From contig JACCGJ010001943.1 in the NCBI GenBank assembly GCA_013407085.1, forward strand, positions 1 to 64,000: a stretch of DNA of 64,000 nt, given 5' to 3'. The stretch's first letter is position 1; each line of letters opens with the position of its first letter. Origin of the DNA: Atriophallophorus winterbourni. Lineage: Eukaryota > Platyhelminthes > Trematoda > Plagiorchiida > Microphallidae. A program made the translations under genes and the position numbers. Shown here in pieces: positions 42,955 to 54,350 of the stretch. The notes beneath the pieces are model-generated. The model was not told the origin of the DNA and searched no databases. It saw only the letters and a list, made by a program, of their open reading frames with translations.

Positions 42955-43020
42955 TGATTGAACGAGTTGGTAGTAAAAACCTTTCCGAACAGTGGCTAAC
43001 AAGCACATGTTTACCATTTC
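42955..43020 (+). repeat. dispersed repeat shared with 58060-58115
   Basis: CACATGTGATTGAACGAGTT and GGCTAACAAG / GGCATACAAG blocks align over about 60 bp with the 58-kb copy. In both places it lies downstream of the hammerhead-like motif. Confidence 0.6.
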
Positions 43021-43114
43021 TACATTGTTTTAAGGTATGCAAATCTTCAACATTTCTCCCCTACCTTATGATTGTAAATAGCACCTCACTAATTATGTGA
43101 TGGTGTGTAAGATC

Positions 43115-43325
43115 TAAAAGCATGTTCAGTTCAGTTCAGTTGTCACAGGATTGTAAATAGCTGATAAGCCAATCGAGCGTACAGAATTTTGTCGGTGGAA
43201 AGCTTCAAAGGAGCACCCACCACGGCCAAAGTTGGTTCATTGTTCTTTGGTATACTCATCGTATGCGATGGTACTTCAGGTGTTTTCCAGGTCGTCCTTC
43301 GGTCCCACTATTTGCATCTTCGACA
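43115..43325 (-). repeat. CR1 3'UTR copy, second
   Basis: Aligns with 38531-38750 throughout, starting with GTTCAGTTCAGTTCAGTT and keeping GATAAGCCAATCGAGCGT, also seen at 30893-30910. 5'-truncated to the UTR only. Confidence 0.7.
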
Positions 43326-43899
43326 ATAGGTTTAACCTAATCTACATGTATTTAGGGTTTTCATGGCTGGATCGGTTTTGGGGATGAGCTATCAATTTCA
43401 AAATGCTTTAATTGAGCGCGTCTCGTATGGCAAACAATTCAGGTCCAAGCCTTCAGGTCTGGGCATATTTGATCCGGCAGGCAGCTAATACTGACAAAAA
43501 TAGGTGAGAAGGCAACTGACATCCGTCGCAACACCAGTTTGTTTCTAGCAGTCTTGGCAGGGCAGTGACATGCCAATTTCCAACACATAGTCACGGATTT
43601 CTGGGTTGAACCAAGTTACCTTATTGGCAATTAACTGAGGTCGTTTTGTCTCACATCTTGCGACGTTCATTAAATTTTTGGGCATCGATATAGATGCAAA
43701 CAAAAACAGATTTGGTACACAAAAATGAGTGATGTTGCGGTAGGACAGAATCTGATGCATCAGCCATTATATCGCCGACTCCATAAGAATCAGTACTTCA
43801 CTGTTTTTTGAAGAGTTTAGTGGTATATCGATCAAACTGGTCTTTCCTAGTTGAGAGGAGCAAATCAAATTATCTGTTTGCCAATCTATGTTTAGCCCA
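43326..43899. other. AT-rich non-coding
   Basis: Nothing recognised. Confidence 0.4.
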
Positions 43900-44110
43900 A
43901 AATCTGTTGGGTCATTTTAAAGAATAGAAATGGTCCTATTCCAAAAGATCTACTCGATGATGATTTAAAATCAAGAAGTCGACCGTTAGGTACTTGTGCT
44001 ACAACGAGAATTGCAAAATAGATATGAAAGCATTAGGAGTTGAGAAGAAATCTCGATTGACCGTTGATTTTGAAGGCTTTTTGTAAAGCATCGTTTGCAA
44101 GCCCTGGAGA
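43900..44110 (+). pseudogene. RTE-type C-terminal remnant
   Basis: Readable in mixed frames as GPIPKDLL, KSRSRPLGTCA and MKALGVEKKSRLTVD, paralleling RISKDLHYGE, LGSRPLGRP and MKALGINP at 48.7-48.85 kb. Short and broken. Confidence 0.6.
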
Positions 44111-46100
44111 AAACAATAATAATCTGAGCTCTGAAATTTTTATAAAAAAGTGTTCAATCCTATCGAGAAATTATGAAACGGAATAACGAATTTCGTTCAA
44201 TCAGCTGGCATTTATGAATCATGTAGATAATTGTAGACATCTGATAAACTATTCGAATGTTCAAATTCCGAAGCACTTAAAGTCAAATGGAAGCCAGATT
44301 TTAAATAACATTGTTTAGCTTTTTGGTCGAGTGGTTTGCAGCTTTTTTTGAGATTAAGATTAAGCAAGATTATCTGTAGGATTTTAAGGCGAACGAAAAA
44401 ATAGAGATTTGTATTGTTGGCTAGCAATATGGCAAGTCAGCAATAATGTAATACTGAGAATGTACAATTAATATAATGTAACCATTAATATTTTATAGTT
44501 TGTATGGCTCAAAAACCTGTAAGTAGTATATTAGATTAGGTTTGCAAGTCTACGATCAAATGCTTGTCATTTTACTAAAATAATATGTGAAAAATTTCTA
44601 TATGTTCCCAATCAACTTCAACTAATTTATTAAAAACATGAAAATTCAATATTAAAATTCTCACAAAAACACATCAAAAGCATAAACTAAGACATCAAAA
44701 GAATCACTTTGAATCCACTATAGGGTATGATTTTTACAAACTAAACCAGTGTTCAATACCAGAATCACAGTGTGATTCTATGTGAAGAGGTGAATAAATT
44801 GTAAATGAAAACTGCAGTGCAGTTACTCACATTACTCGAACTTTCTCTCTAATACATACAAATTTAACAGTGATTTCTTGTTCACAAATTGATTATATGG
44901 TAAAATGAAATAAACCTTGCCAAATTGGTTCGAAATTGGCTACACGATTGGACGAACATCGTTCGTCTGTTCGGAGGAACAACAAAAGGAGATAAAACCT
45001 TAGTAAAGTCATATAATTAGATTTAAGGATTTATTTTTCGATTGTTTAAAACACGGTTTAAAATAAGCTCAATAAGGGAAATGAACATCAGAAACAGAAA
45101 ATGTTCAAGCATTAAAGTGAAATAATTGTCATGCAGTTTTGCATACGCAGGTTCATGGTATGTTGATGTTAATCGAGTTAAAAAGAAATAATTAGCAAAA
45201 CGGTTTTCACACACAATACGCACATATGATTTTGATGACCATCAGTCATCCGAAAAATACGCCAAGAAGCGACATGTTTACCTCACATGAACAACCTTGT
45301 ACAATCAACAAGAATAGTGTCGATACGTTTGCCTTATCAATTTTTAATCGTACGGCCATTTTATCATGCACCACAGAAGCAAGTGGAATAATATATGAAA
45401 ATGGAGATTACCTTGAGTCTTTTCAGATTTTAATATTTCGGCTCATTACCGGTCTAACGTCCAACATTTTCCAGAACTTAATGTTTTATTGACTATCTGT
45501 TCATTGTTACGGTGGAAGCTGTGTCACATAATATTGATCGCTGTTTAATGCTGGATATTGCTCAGATTGCTTTTTTTCATTTTTCCTATTTTATCTGTGT
45601 ATCATACAGCTAAGTGTGAAGCATAGAATGGACACCTTTCGCTCTAGTGTTGCGCTTTATTTACAAAAATGAGAATTTCCAGTCATGTCAGTAAAATGTT
45701 TGTTTTCAATTCCACAAAATTCGTGACACGAACGCAACTGTCGAATGTCATTTCATCACAGAACGGAATTCCTGTTTCAATCGCGGCATTTTCAAACTGT
45801 CACTATTAGAATCCTCGCTTGATCGATTGTAGTCGAACGTGTCGTTTAACGGGGTTTAACAACGGGGTGACGGTTAATTGTCGTCACAAAATTCGACGTG
45901 TGAATTTGTGACATTCGATTACCCACTTTGTTTAACATCTATGGAAATCGTCAGCACCGATTACAAGTGCTAAGCTCCAAAGAATGTCATTATTTGAACA
46001 AATATTAACAAAAGTACTATACACAACACCTACTTCGATTCAGCTTAATGAATTACAGAATGATTTACTTAATGTGGTGATCTCAACCCACTGACTTACA
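44111..46100. other. AT-rich non-coding, no feature seen
   Basis: About 2 kb without a coding signal, long repeat or RNA motif that I can support. Confidence 0.5.
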
Positions 46101-46142
46101 CGCCACAACCGGTTTCTTGCTGTTTGTCGTCATACGGTTAAG
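46101..46142 (-). ncRNA. degenerate hammerhead-like motif (ACCGGT class)
   Basis: The minus strand reads ATGACGA, ACAAACAGCA, then AGAAACCGGTTGTGGCG. The second half is conserved; the first half and stem I are altered. Upstream GATCTTACTATCTTAACC matches the sequence preceding the better copies (GATCTTACTGTCCCTACC). Confidence 0.4.
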
Positions 46143-46770
46143 ATAGTAAGATCAGTTTCAGTGAGAAGTGTAACAGTGAAAAAGTGGTAGACAAAGTTAT
46201 ACTTTGAAGCCACTGGTTCGTATAAAGGTGGCTTGAAAGTCTCACCTTGTATACCGAATCATTGGTTCGTAAAGTATAAAGAAGTGTCATATTAAAGCAT
46301 TGAAAGTATTCCATAACGCTTAAAAACATCAGTTGTTGTCATTATAATTGTCACAGTATCATAAAAGCTATGCATCAATTAGAGATTTATTTTATTTTAA
46401 AAATGGACTTTTTTTTCGGAATCGTGATTTTAACATGCTACCTTTGTTTTTCAGATAGAATATTTATAATATTATATAAGCCAATGAGCTGATCTTGCCA
46501 AAGTCTTTGACTAAAACCATTTTCAGGTATTCCATTTATAGTTTGGGGAAGATTACGCGCTTTTAAAAGAATCAATTGTATAGAACTCAAATCAAAATGC
46601 TTCATTCCTGGCTGAAATGATCATTTTCTGTAAAATGTTTAAAAAGCAGTTTTTACATAAGCAGAGTCGCTTTTGAATTTTTATATTCTGAATAACGTTC
46701 GAAAATTTCTGCAAAAATATTTAGTCAAGGATTAAAAAAGATATTCATTTGCATGCTTTTCCGTCACACA

Positions 46771-46812
46771 CCCAACGACCGGTTTCATGCTGTTTGCACT
46801 CATCAGGTAGGG
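46771..46812 (-). ncRNA. hammerhead ribozyme-like motif, intact core
   Basis: The minus strand in order: stem I CCCTAC, core CTGATGA, stem II GTGC with loop AAACA and GCAT, GAAA, then CCGGTC, and stem I 3' strand GTTGGG (one T-T mismatch). Stem III would be the loopless self-complementary ACCGGT, so it can only form between two RNA molecules, as reported for small hammerhead variants. The predicted cut is after the C of GGTC. Part of a repeat of about 100 bp shared with 57920-58020. Confidence 0.6.
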
Positions 46813-46829
46813 ACAGTAAGATCAGGATC

Positions 46830-47560
46830 CGCAATAAAAAGTAAGTTCGATGTTGGTTGCTTTGTTTATTTTTATTGATATTTGTTTGCCGACTTCAACT
46901 ATTTCATCGTTAAAATGCATTCATGTTTTATTCGATCAACTACGAACATCTGGTATTCCTATCTAACTTCGGTATTTCCGCAAGAAATGATCAACCATTA
47001 TGTTGTTTACCCCGAGACAACTTCAAGAGATACGGGGGAACATCGAGTGTCAATATAAGCGGTCCTGATGGGAAAGATTTCAACCAGTTAGAGGGTTTGA
47101 GCTATTCAAAATGCATGAGATTATTGTTTAACTATTGAGCATGCTGAAACTAATTATGTCTTCTCAATCTGGTTTAAGTTTACTATAATCCAGCAACGAA
47201 GTATTCTTGCACTCGTGCAGTCGAAATATGTTTTGCTCTGATGGAAATATTATTTAACGTGAATATAACCGTGAGTTCTAGCCTACATTCTAATAAAGCA
47301 CATTCGGTATATATATATATATTCTATTTAATCATTTGAGTGCACTAAATATGGTAAAATTTGTGCTAACCATTGACCTGTTGCTTGCCTATGAATCTAC
47401 CATAATATTTTGCTACCAAGAGCAATCTCAGTCGCCAAGGGAATGCATGTCGTCAGGATGCAAAGACTTTCGATTGAAAAGCATTATAAACAAGATCCAA
47501 ATTTTTCATCAAATGATGGTATAACCTCACATTGTCACTTCTGAAATTCATCAGGGCGAA
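46830..47560. other. AT-rich non-coding
   Basis: Only a short (TA)n tract near 47307-47322 stands out. Confidence 0.45.
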
Positions 47561-47564
47561 CATG

Positions 47565-47780
47565 TGTAGAACTTTATGTATATTGGTTTAACCATTGCAG
47601 ATAGCTTCTAATTAGACGTGGATTGGCAGAGCAACTGTCATCCTTTTCGTTTGGAATTTCCGTGCCTGTGAAAGGTGCAAGCGGACCACTAAGGCATCAT
47701 TTGTGTACTCAATTTATTACTGCATTGCAGTGAAAGCAAGACCAACCAGGCAAGACATGAACGAAAACGGAAAACTTTAC
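47565..47780 (+). pseudogene. RTE-type remnant
   Basis: Mixed-frame matches to 48340-48560: TIADSF-like sequence, a GRATVIL-like block (GGCAGAGCAACTGTCATCC) and ARHERKRK. Very decayed. Confidence 0.5.
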
Positions 47781-48155
47781 ATTTTTAGATAATCGGTTTC
47801 ATCGTAAACATTTCGTGCACGGAAAGTGTAGATAATGCTTTCGGTTGCTGACAGTAAAGCGCATCGACAATATACAATCCATCGAGCAATATCTACAGCT
47901 GTGAACGTAGTGAGACTGCTCTGTTAAGTTAATCGCTACGGCGCATGAGATTATCGAACGCTTCCAATGTACATGATTTGATCGATCAGAAGGAGTCTAC
48001 AATAAAAGTTCCATGGTTAAGAATACTCCTTTTAATTACAATTTGTTAAATAATATTTGGGAATGTAAATTAGATTGGAAATGATCTACAAATGGCATGC
48101 TTTTCAACCTGAACCGGTTGAGATCACAATTCAAGGCACGGATGTACAGCCTTTA
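47781..48155. other. non-coding
   Basis: Nothing recognised. Confidence 0.4.
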
Positions 48156-49130
48156 TAACTCACTCCCAAGAGAACCTACAGTCGCTAATGGACTGTTTTT
48201 CGTCGACATGCAAAGAATTTGGTCTAACAATCAGCATGAGCAAGACCAAAGTCCTTGGTCAAGGGACTGCATCGCCACCAATCATCACTGTTGGAAACTG
48301 TCAGCTCGAATCAGTACATCATTTCACATATCTTGGCTCAACCATTGCGGATAACCTCTTGCTAGACACGGAGATTGATAAGCGGATTGGCAGAGCAGCT
48401 GTCATTTTGTCCCGATTGAACTCCCATGTTTGGGGTAACCGCAAGCTGACTGTAAAGACAAAGATGATGGTATACAGCGTGTGCGTACTAAATGCTTTAC
48501 TATACGGCAGGGAAACCTGGGCCACCCACGCAAGACACGAACGGAAGCTGAATGCTTTCCATCTACGAAGCATCCGTCGTATCTTGAACATATCGTGGAT
48601 AGACAGAGTGACTAATGCTGAAGTGCTTTCAAAAGCTGGTCTACAGATCATGTTCACCTTAAGAAGACAGCACCGCCTAGTGTGGCTTGGCCACGTCTAC
48701 AGAATGGAAAATGGTCGTATTTCGAAAGATCTACACTATGGTGAGTCGCAATTAGGAAGTCGACCATTAGGCAGACCGCACTTGCGGTACAAAAACGTTT
48801 GAAAAAGATATATGAAAGCTCTTGGCATTAACCCAGCGAGTTCAAAAGAACTTACTCTTGACCGCTTACATTGGAAGCATTGTGTAAAGCGTCGTCTACA
48901 AGTTGGAGAGGAGCAGATACAGCTCTTGGCCGCTGAACGTAGATCACGCCGCCGGCGTGCAACTGACGCCTTGCAACAGAGTGCTGGCCATCGTTGCAAG
49001 CGCTGCGGGAGAGATTGTCTAGTCATTCCTGAAGCTGTTGAACACGAAATATCATGCGATTGTGATGTACATCCATGGTCGACATCGACCGAAGGAGGCA
49101 AACAACAATGTTTCGTATTAGTCACGTGAT
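48156..49130 (+). pseudogene. RTE-type ORF, RT thumb and C-terminal zinc finger (5'-truncated)
   Basis: Open 48188-48802: STCKEFGLTISMSKTKVLG, FTYLGSTIADNLLLDTEIDK, RIGRAAVILSRLNSHVWGN, YSVCVLNALLYGRETWAT and LVWLGHVYRMENGRISKDL. A stop interrupts the KNV-KRYMKALG junction near 48800. The frame then resumes at 48812 to 49129 with a C-terminal Cys cluster (CKRCGRDC then a His) as in RTE-type proteins. The RT catalytic domain and endonuclease are missing upstream. Best-preserved RTE copy of the window, still dead. Confidence 0.85.
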
Positions 49131-49249
49131 TTATTTCGCGCCATGATAAATTGGAATCGTTAATCAGCTGCGTTGTTGCCTTGTGATACTCCTAGACTCT
49201 GACTTTAACTTTCATTCATGTAAACGTCCTAATTATTAATTAACTTCAA

Positions 49250-49345
49250 ACTGTCACAGGAGTTCTCATTTAATCCGTGTATGCTTTTCCTGGAAGAACT
49301 TATCGACAGAAATTGTTTGTTTATTAACGAACTGATTGACATGGA
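49250..49345 (+). pseudogene. short CR1 C-terminal remnant
   Basis: Reads SHLIRVCFSWKNLSTEIV, resembling FFAVRVCFLWNSLPIDIV at 8.65 kb. About 30 codons. Confidence 0.5.
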
Positions 49346-49439
49346 AAAGTTGCAGACTCCCAGTTTACTGTAAACCATCGTGGACTATGTTAAACACAGG
49401 AACTCAAATAACACATTCAACTTAACGTACATCTCGGAC

Positions 49440-49720
49440 CAAACGGAACTGTCTCTCGTATTTTTATTCGGTGTGTATGTTTGTTTGGAATTCCTTCCGA
49501 TTTGGTAAGTTCAAACAGTTTATCTATATTCAAATTAAAACTGGATGATTATATGAGAGCAAATCCGAATTTTGCCCCCAAACATTATTAATCTATCATC
49601 GTCCCATTCATTTTGATTTGATATATATATATATATATATATACATTTGTACCTATAGTTCCACTCTATGGTTATTGTAAAGTTAATTGCTTATCCAACC
49701 ATAAATCTTGAATCTTGAAT
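49440..49720 (+). pseudogene. CR1 3' end fragment with ATCTTGA terminal repeat
   Basis: In mixed frames a C-terminus of the VRVCFLWNSLP type, then KLKLDDYM, is followed by an AT-rich UTR with an (AT)n run at 49622-49642. The end is ACCATAAATCTTGAATCTTGAATC, as in the 6.75-8.99 kb element. Another short end (TATAAATCTTGAAGC) occurs at 49845-49860. Confidence 0.7.
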
Positions 49721-49860
49721 CAATTTCATGACATCAAATTAATTGTTACATTTACTTTGACCTGTATCGATCATAATATAAAAATTATTTTTTTCATTTT
49801 TTGTACGTAGATCTTATGGCATTGTGCAGTTATTTGATTATTCACTATAAATCTTGAAGC

Positions 49861-52250
49861 TTTAATTTACCTTGTTTATCAGAAATTGTTGTGGGGGCTG
49901 GCTTGAATGGCATCAATCAATTCGGTTCAGTTCTTCATCACAGTTTGTTCGCCTAGTGTTTTTATTGCTTCAAATGTATTTTCAACTTCACATTTATTTT
50001 CTCTACTATCTCGTAATCTTTGAAACACAATGTTGAACTTATCATATTAACTATCCGAATGATCACGGGTGAACCTGCAAAATGAGTTTTCCCGAGAGAG
50101 TTTGATGCTTTGAGTCTGCATTTGTGCCACGTATTGCTGCGAACTCAGCATGCTTAATCTCGACTTATGACAATAATAAAATTTGTAATTTTTTCGGTCA
50201 GTGTCACCTTCTAGTGATATCCAAGTGGTCTTGTGAATGCTTTTATATAAAAAGAGTAAGACAACAATGATTTGGTTGTCCAATGAACAGAAGTCTGCAA
50301 AAAGCTCTTCATAAACCTTATGGTTGCCGACAGCTTACCTGCCCACATTGATATTGCGGTTTCTGTTCTCAATTTCGAACTAAACTCTCAAGTCTTCCAT
50401 GACAGTTTTTATTCCTCCGGTGGAGCAACAAATGCGACGAATTGTTAAAATAAACATTTTCTCCTTGTTTGCTTTCTGTTTTGAGTGTATAACACTGGAG
50501 TATAGTAAACATTTCATTTCGTTGGAGTTAAACCTCGATATCAAGAGTAGAGTAGTGAAAACTGAGATAAGCAGAGTGTCACCACTACGTTAGTGTGGCA
50601 AACAACAAAGTTTTACCGGAAATCAATGTCTGCATGGCATAGCACGTAGACAGTTATTGCATGTTATCTAGTGAATTTCTCATAACACTGTTGAAAAATT
50701 GCGTATTCTATTATATCTGTTAACATGGAGGGTCTTTCAGAACGTTCGACCTGATAATTTACTCTTAATGTATACGGATATTATATATATATATTTCCGA
50801 TTTTATACAAATACTCTACTGAATTCTGCGGCTCGCGGCTCTGCTGTGTGTCACAACTATAATGAAGCTTCACTAATGTTACCGGATTATCTTTGCTTTA
50901 AACCAAATAGACTTGTTAGAAAAGGTTTTCCGTTTTCGCCTCTATTGTGTTATAATAATAGATGAGCTTCGGATACTGTTTGATCCAAGTTTGAAGGTCA
51001 AAATCGCGAGTCAGTTAATTGATTTAATCACTCATATAAACAAATGATCTGCTCCTATTAGCTACTCCTAGCATTCATTGAGATAACTTTCCGAAAAGTC
51101 ATGTGTATTACTTGGTGGTAAGCAAGAAACATCATCTAACTGCGTTAAAAAATGATGATGTTATAATAACGTACAATGATATTACGGTGCAAAGGCAAAG
51201 GACATTTACGTCGTCTTAGCGTGCAATTCACATCTCAAGGATAACCTCCAGTGAAACTTTGTCACAAATATCAAGGTTTTCAGTACAATTTGAGTTCTGT
51301 GAAACCAATGCCACGACTGATAATAAGCATGTTGCGCCAAAATGAAATTCCGAATCTTTGTCATTGGCTTGCGCAGATGTGATCCACACATAAGCGTTGC
51401 CAGCGTTTAGTGGTTTTACTCGACAAACAGTTTGACAATGGCTGTATCTCCCACCTCACACACATGTTGCGTTACGCTGCTACAGCTGAATGCCCAAAAA
51501 CTGTTCCAAAGTAACACAAGCATCCGCATGCATCGGGAAGCGAAACGCGGTATTCCAGGTGGATGTCTGAATGGCTCTGGAACAAGAAACGTAAATATCA
51601 GTAGACGGTTCTCTGCTCAGATCTTTAGAACAATGCGCACATCGAACAACTGTATAAACAATGACAAACGTGTATTCTCCCGCCTCTTCATGCATATGCT
51701 ACACATGTGATGCGGACCTAGGTGTATGAAAACGCGCAGAGCAAGACGAAAACCGCTACCGGAGTGTCTTGAATGCCGTGGAGAATGTGGCCATCCTGTA
51801 GGCTTAAAACTTCTACAACAAAACGGTTTTATTAACCCACAGTGTGGGATACAGGCGACAGAAAGTAAATTTGCAATTTCTCCACAAGCTACTCGTTTGT
51901 AACGGAGTAGAAGCTTTGTAAGAGGTGCATGTACACATCTAATTCAGCTACTGTAAACCTGATTCCATTGTGTTAAAGAATGTACTTGCATTTATAATGG
52001 ACTCGAAATTTTGCGATCCAGAGCTAATTTAGTCGTACTGAACATTCTCCGATGGCGCTGAAGTTTGACGCATTGCCGCATGTGAAGAGTTCAAAAGTTT
52101 TACAAAATTGTGGTTTTACCAAACAGGATATAGTTGATGATTGAGAGAGCGCAATTTTCGGTCACTCAAGACACATGCTTGATACGTGAGAGAAACTTAC
52201 ACAGATTGTTTTTTGTGTTTTCAACGCCGATCGTCGCCCTTACATGGTGT
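49861..52250. other. AT-rich non-coding
   Basis: No supported gene. A locally GC-richer piece at 51430-51960 has short open frames but no recognisable protein. Confidence 0.45.
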
Positions 52251-52454
52251 CCGTTTTGTAAGCTCGTCTAATAAGCTACCGAGTTATTGAAATAAAAATT
52301 AATACTTCACGAAGGGACTTTGATTCGGACGTGATTATCAGTAATTTTTCAAACATTTTTTGAATTACTCTCATCAACCGTTTTGTTATATCGATTATCA
52401 ACGGGATTGTATCTGACAAAGAACGTTTTGCAATGAATCGGTTATAGCAAGTTT

Positions 52455-52498
52455 TTGGTAACGTTTCGCTTCTGAACACAGAAGCTTCGTCAGACCAA
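52455..52498 (-). ncRNA. small hammerhead ribozyme-like motif, left arm
   Basis: The minus strand in order: TTGGT (stem I), CTGACGA core, one A, stem II GCTTCTG / CAGAAGC with loop TGTT, GAAA, CGTT, then ACCAA (stem I). Stem III is the loopless self-complementary ACGT. Penelope-like elements are known to carry small hammerheads of this kind that cleave as dimers. The predicted cut is between CGTT and ACC. Confidence 0.65.
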
Positions 52499-52899
52499 GG
52501 GTGTCGGTACCAACAGTGTTCAAGGTTAAATGGCATTTTCTTGACCAATCCTGAGTTATCTAAGATAGACAGGCGAAATCAAGACAATTGATCACCCCCC
52601 CTAAAGTCTGAGTTAATCTTTCAATTGTTTATTTTGTGTGCACGTGCGAACAGCGTCCGCTGACCAACTGCTTACGTAATCTATGTTCACATTAGGTGTT
52701 ATGCACGTTAATCCTTATCCGCTGCAGAACCGAACGTCAGATTGCAATGTAATGGAAAATGTTTGTGAGCGATCTGTGAATCATAATCATGAAAAAATGA
52801 AGTTTGTAATGAATCGCCAGATTGTTGAGATATCCGCCCCATCCACATTGTTCACCGAATTCGCCCCAGACTTTGTTATTTCAACAGCCTCGGCGTGAA

Positions 52900-53613
52900 G
52901 TTTTTCCCCGTTTTATCAATTCCACGTTATCATGTTCTACGCTATACCAGCCTCTAGCACGTGTTGAGCTTGGGCAGAATCCGGAATCAGTGATTAATAT
53001 TCAGTGGGAATGTGGGGTTGCGTTCCTATTTTTTTCCTATGTTCGTTCACCCTAGTGCAAAGTTCGCTAGACGTTTGCCCAATGTTAACACCCGCGCAAC
53101 CCTTGCATTTGATTTTGTAGATGCACTTGGTCGCAAATCTAAAGGAGTCTTATCTTTTTAGATGCATTAATACGGAGTGGAGAGTTCTACCTCCCTTATA
53201 TGTTACCCTAAATCCTGCGTTATTCCAGATTCGATTTATTCCTTCGTAAGCGCTTTTGACATGATCTCGTCTCTTATCGGCATCATCGCTGTAGAGGCGG
53301 TCCACCCTGTAGAATAGTGATTTTGCTACGGACTGAAATACTCTTTTAGGATGCGCAGATGTGAATCTTAAAATGGCATCTGTGTCGATTGGCTTACAAT
53401 ATACCGTCGTTCTTACCTTGCGGTTTCTTTTTGCGCGAGACAGTCCCTTCCGTAGACTCGGTTTCTTTTTGTCCTGGATTTTCGGATTCAAATTATTAAA
53501 ATAACTATGAAAAGCTTCTAGTTTGTTGCACTTTATGATGACGAATGTATCGTCGGCATAGCGCCAACATATCTTTGGTTTAAAAGCTTCGTTTCACAAA
53601 GTTATCTCTTCGA
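52900..53613 (-). pseudogene. Penelope-like RT end and GIY-YIG endonuclease, left arm
   Basis: RT catalytic box WRYADDTFVIIKCNKL near 53560-53515, then an open frame at 53491-53150: TTVYCKPIDTDAILRFTSAH, PKRVFQSVAKSLFYRVDRLY, GINRIWNNAGFRVTYKGGRT. After a stop (LMHLKR) comes the GIY-YIG start TKCIYKIKCKGCAGV, NIGQTSSELCTRVNEH at about 53115-53040, where the Tyr of GVY is Asn. Penelope elements couple this RT with a GIY-YIG nuclease. The upstream RT is absent (5' truncation). Confidence 0.85.
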
Positions 53614-53968
53614 AGTGGTCCATATAGCAGTCTATAAAACTAGAAGTGATTCATATTTAGACAAATTGAACGGAGTTAAACATCCGCAACCGAATACGAA
53701 AAACCTTTGGCGAGCTACGGTATCTCTACCGTATGTAAAAAGCGCCTCCGAAGAAATACGTCGAATCTTGAATAACGCTGGTATTAAAGTAACATATAAG
53801 GAGGGTAGAACTCTCCGCTCCGTATTAATGCATCTCGAAGATAAGACTCCTTCAGGTTGTGTGACCAACTGCATCTACAAAATCAAATGCAAGGGTTGCG
53901 CGGGTGTTTACAAACGTCTAGAAAACTTTGTACTAGGGAAAGACTTCACGTTGTGGCTGTTGAAATAA
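53614..53968 (+). pseudogene. Penelope-like RT end and GIY-YIG start, right arm
   Basis: Open 117 codons: YLDKLNGVKHPQPNTKNLWR, ATVSLPYVKSASEEIRRILN, NAGIKVTYKEGRTLRSVLMH and CVTNCIYKIKCKGCAGVY. Here GVY is kept, but the following YIGQTS-type motif is lost by a small deletion and frameshift. The sequence then joins the shared 3' region at about 53940. The right arm has diverged from the left in the RT-end region, so the two arms are related copies rather than a recent perfect palindrome. Confidence 0.83.
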
Positions 53969-54264
53969 CAAAGGCTGGGTTGATTGTGTTGAACAAAGTG
54001 GATGGGGGGATATCTCAACAATCAGGCGTTCGGTTCTGCAGCGGATAAGGATTAACGTGCATAACACCTTATGTGCATATGGATTACGTAAACAGTTGGT
54101 CAGCGGACGCTGTTCGCACATGCACACAAAATAAACAATGTGAGGATAAACACAGCATTTAGGGGGGGTGATCAATTGTCTTGATCTCGCCTGCCTATTT
54201 TAGAGAACTCAGGATTGGTCAAGAAAATACCATTTAATACTGAACATTGTTCGTACTGACACCC

Positions 54265-54308
54265 TTGGTCTGACGAAGCTTCTGTGTTCAGAAGCGAAAC
54301 GTTACCAA
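54265..54308 (+). ncRNA. small hammerhead ribozyme-like motif, right arm
   Basis: Same elements in the same order as in the left arm, with all core positions, the 7-bp stem II and TTGGT / ACCAA stem I retained. Two copies on opposite strands could pair through ACGT or, if co-transcribed, form a long duplex. Confidence 0.65.
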
Positions 54309-54350
54309 AAACTTGCTATGACCGATTCATTGAAAACTTTCTTTTCATGA

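Larger units (their letters stand above)
52410..54350. mobile_element. Penelope-like element in inverted-repeat arrangement
   Basis: Two opposite-strand Penelope copies meet near 53613-53630. The left arm (minus) is about 1.2 kb, the right arm (plus) about 0.74 kb with internal deletions. Outer 400 bp pair as an inverted repeat: GCTGCAGAACCGAACG at 52721 and CGTTCGGTTCTGCAGC at about 54028; GTCCGCTGACCAACTG and its complement; the hammerhead blocks at 52455-52498 and 54265-54308. Inverted and tandem partial copies are characteristic of Penelope-like elements. Confidence 0.8.

Noticed and set aside
47300..47325. (TA)n tract as promoter TATA box
   Set aside because: Simple repeat in AT-rich DNA with no downstream gene.
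51430..51960. Short ORFs with Cys-x2-Cys (CLECRGEC) as a zinc-finger gene
   Set aside because: Frame shifts within 100 bases, no spacing of a known finger, no flanking gene structure.
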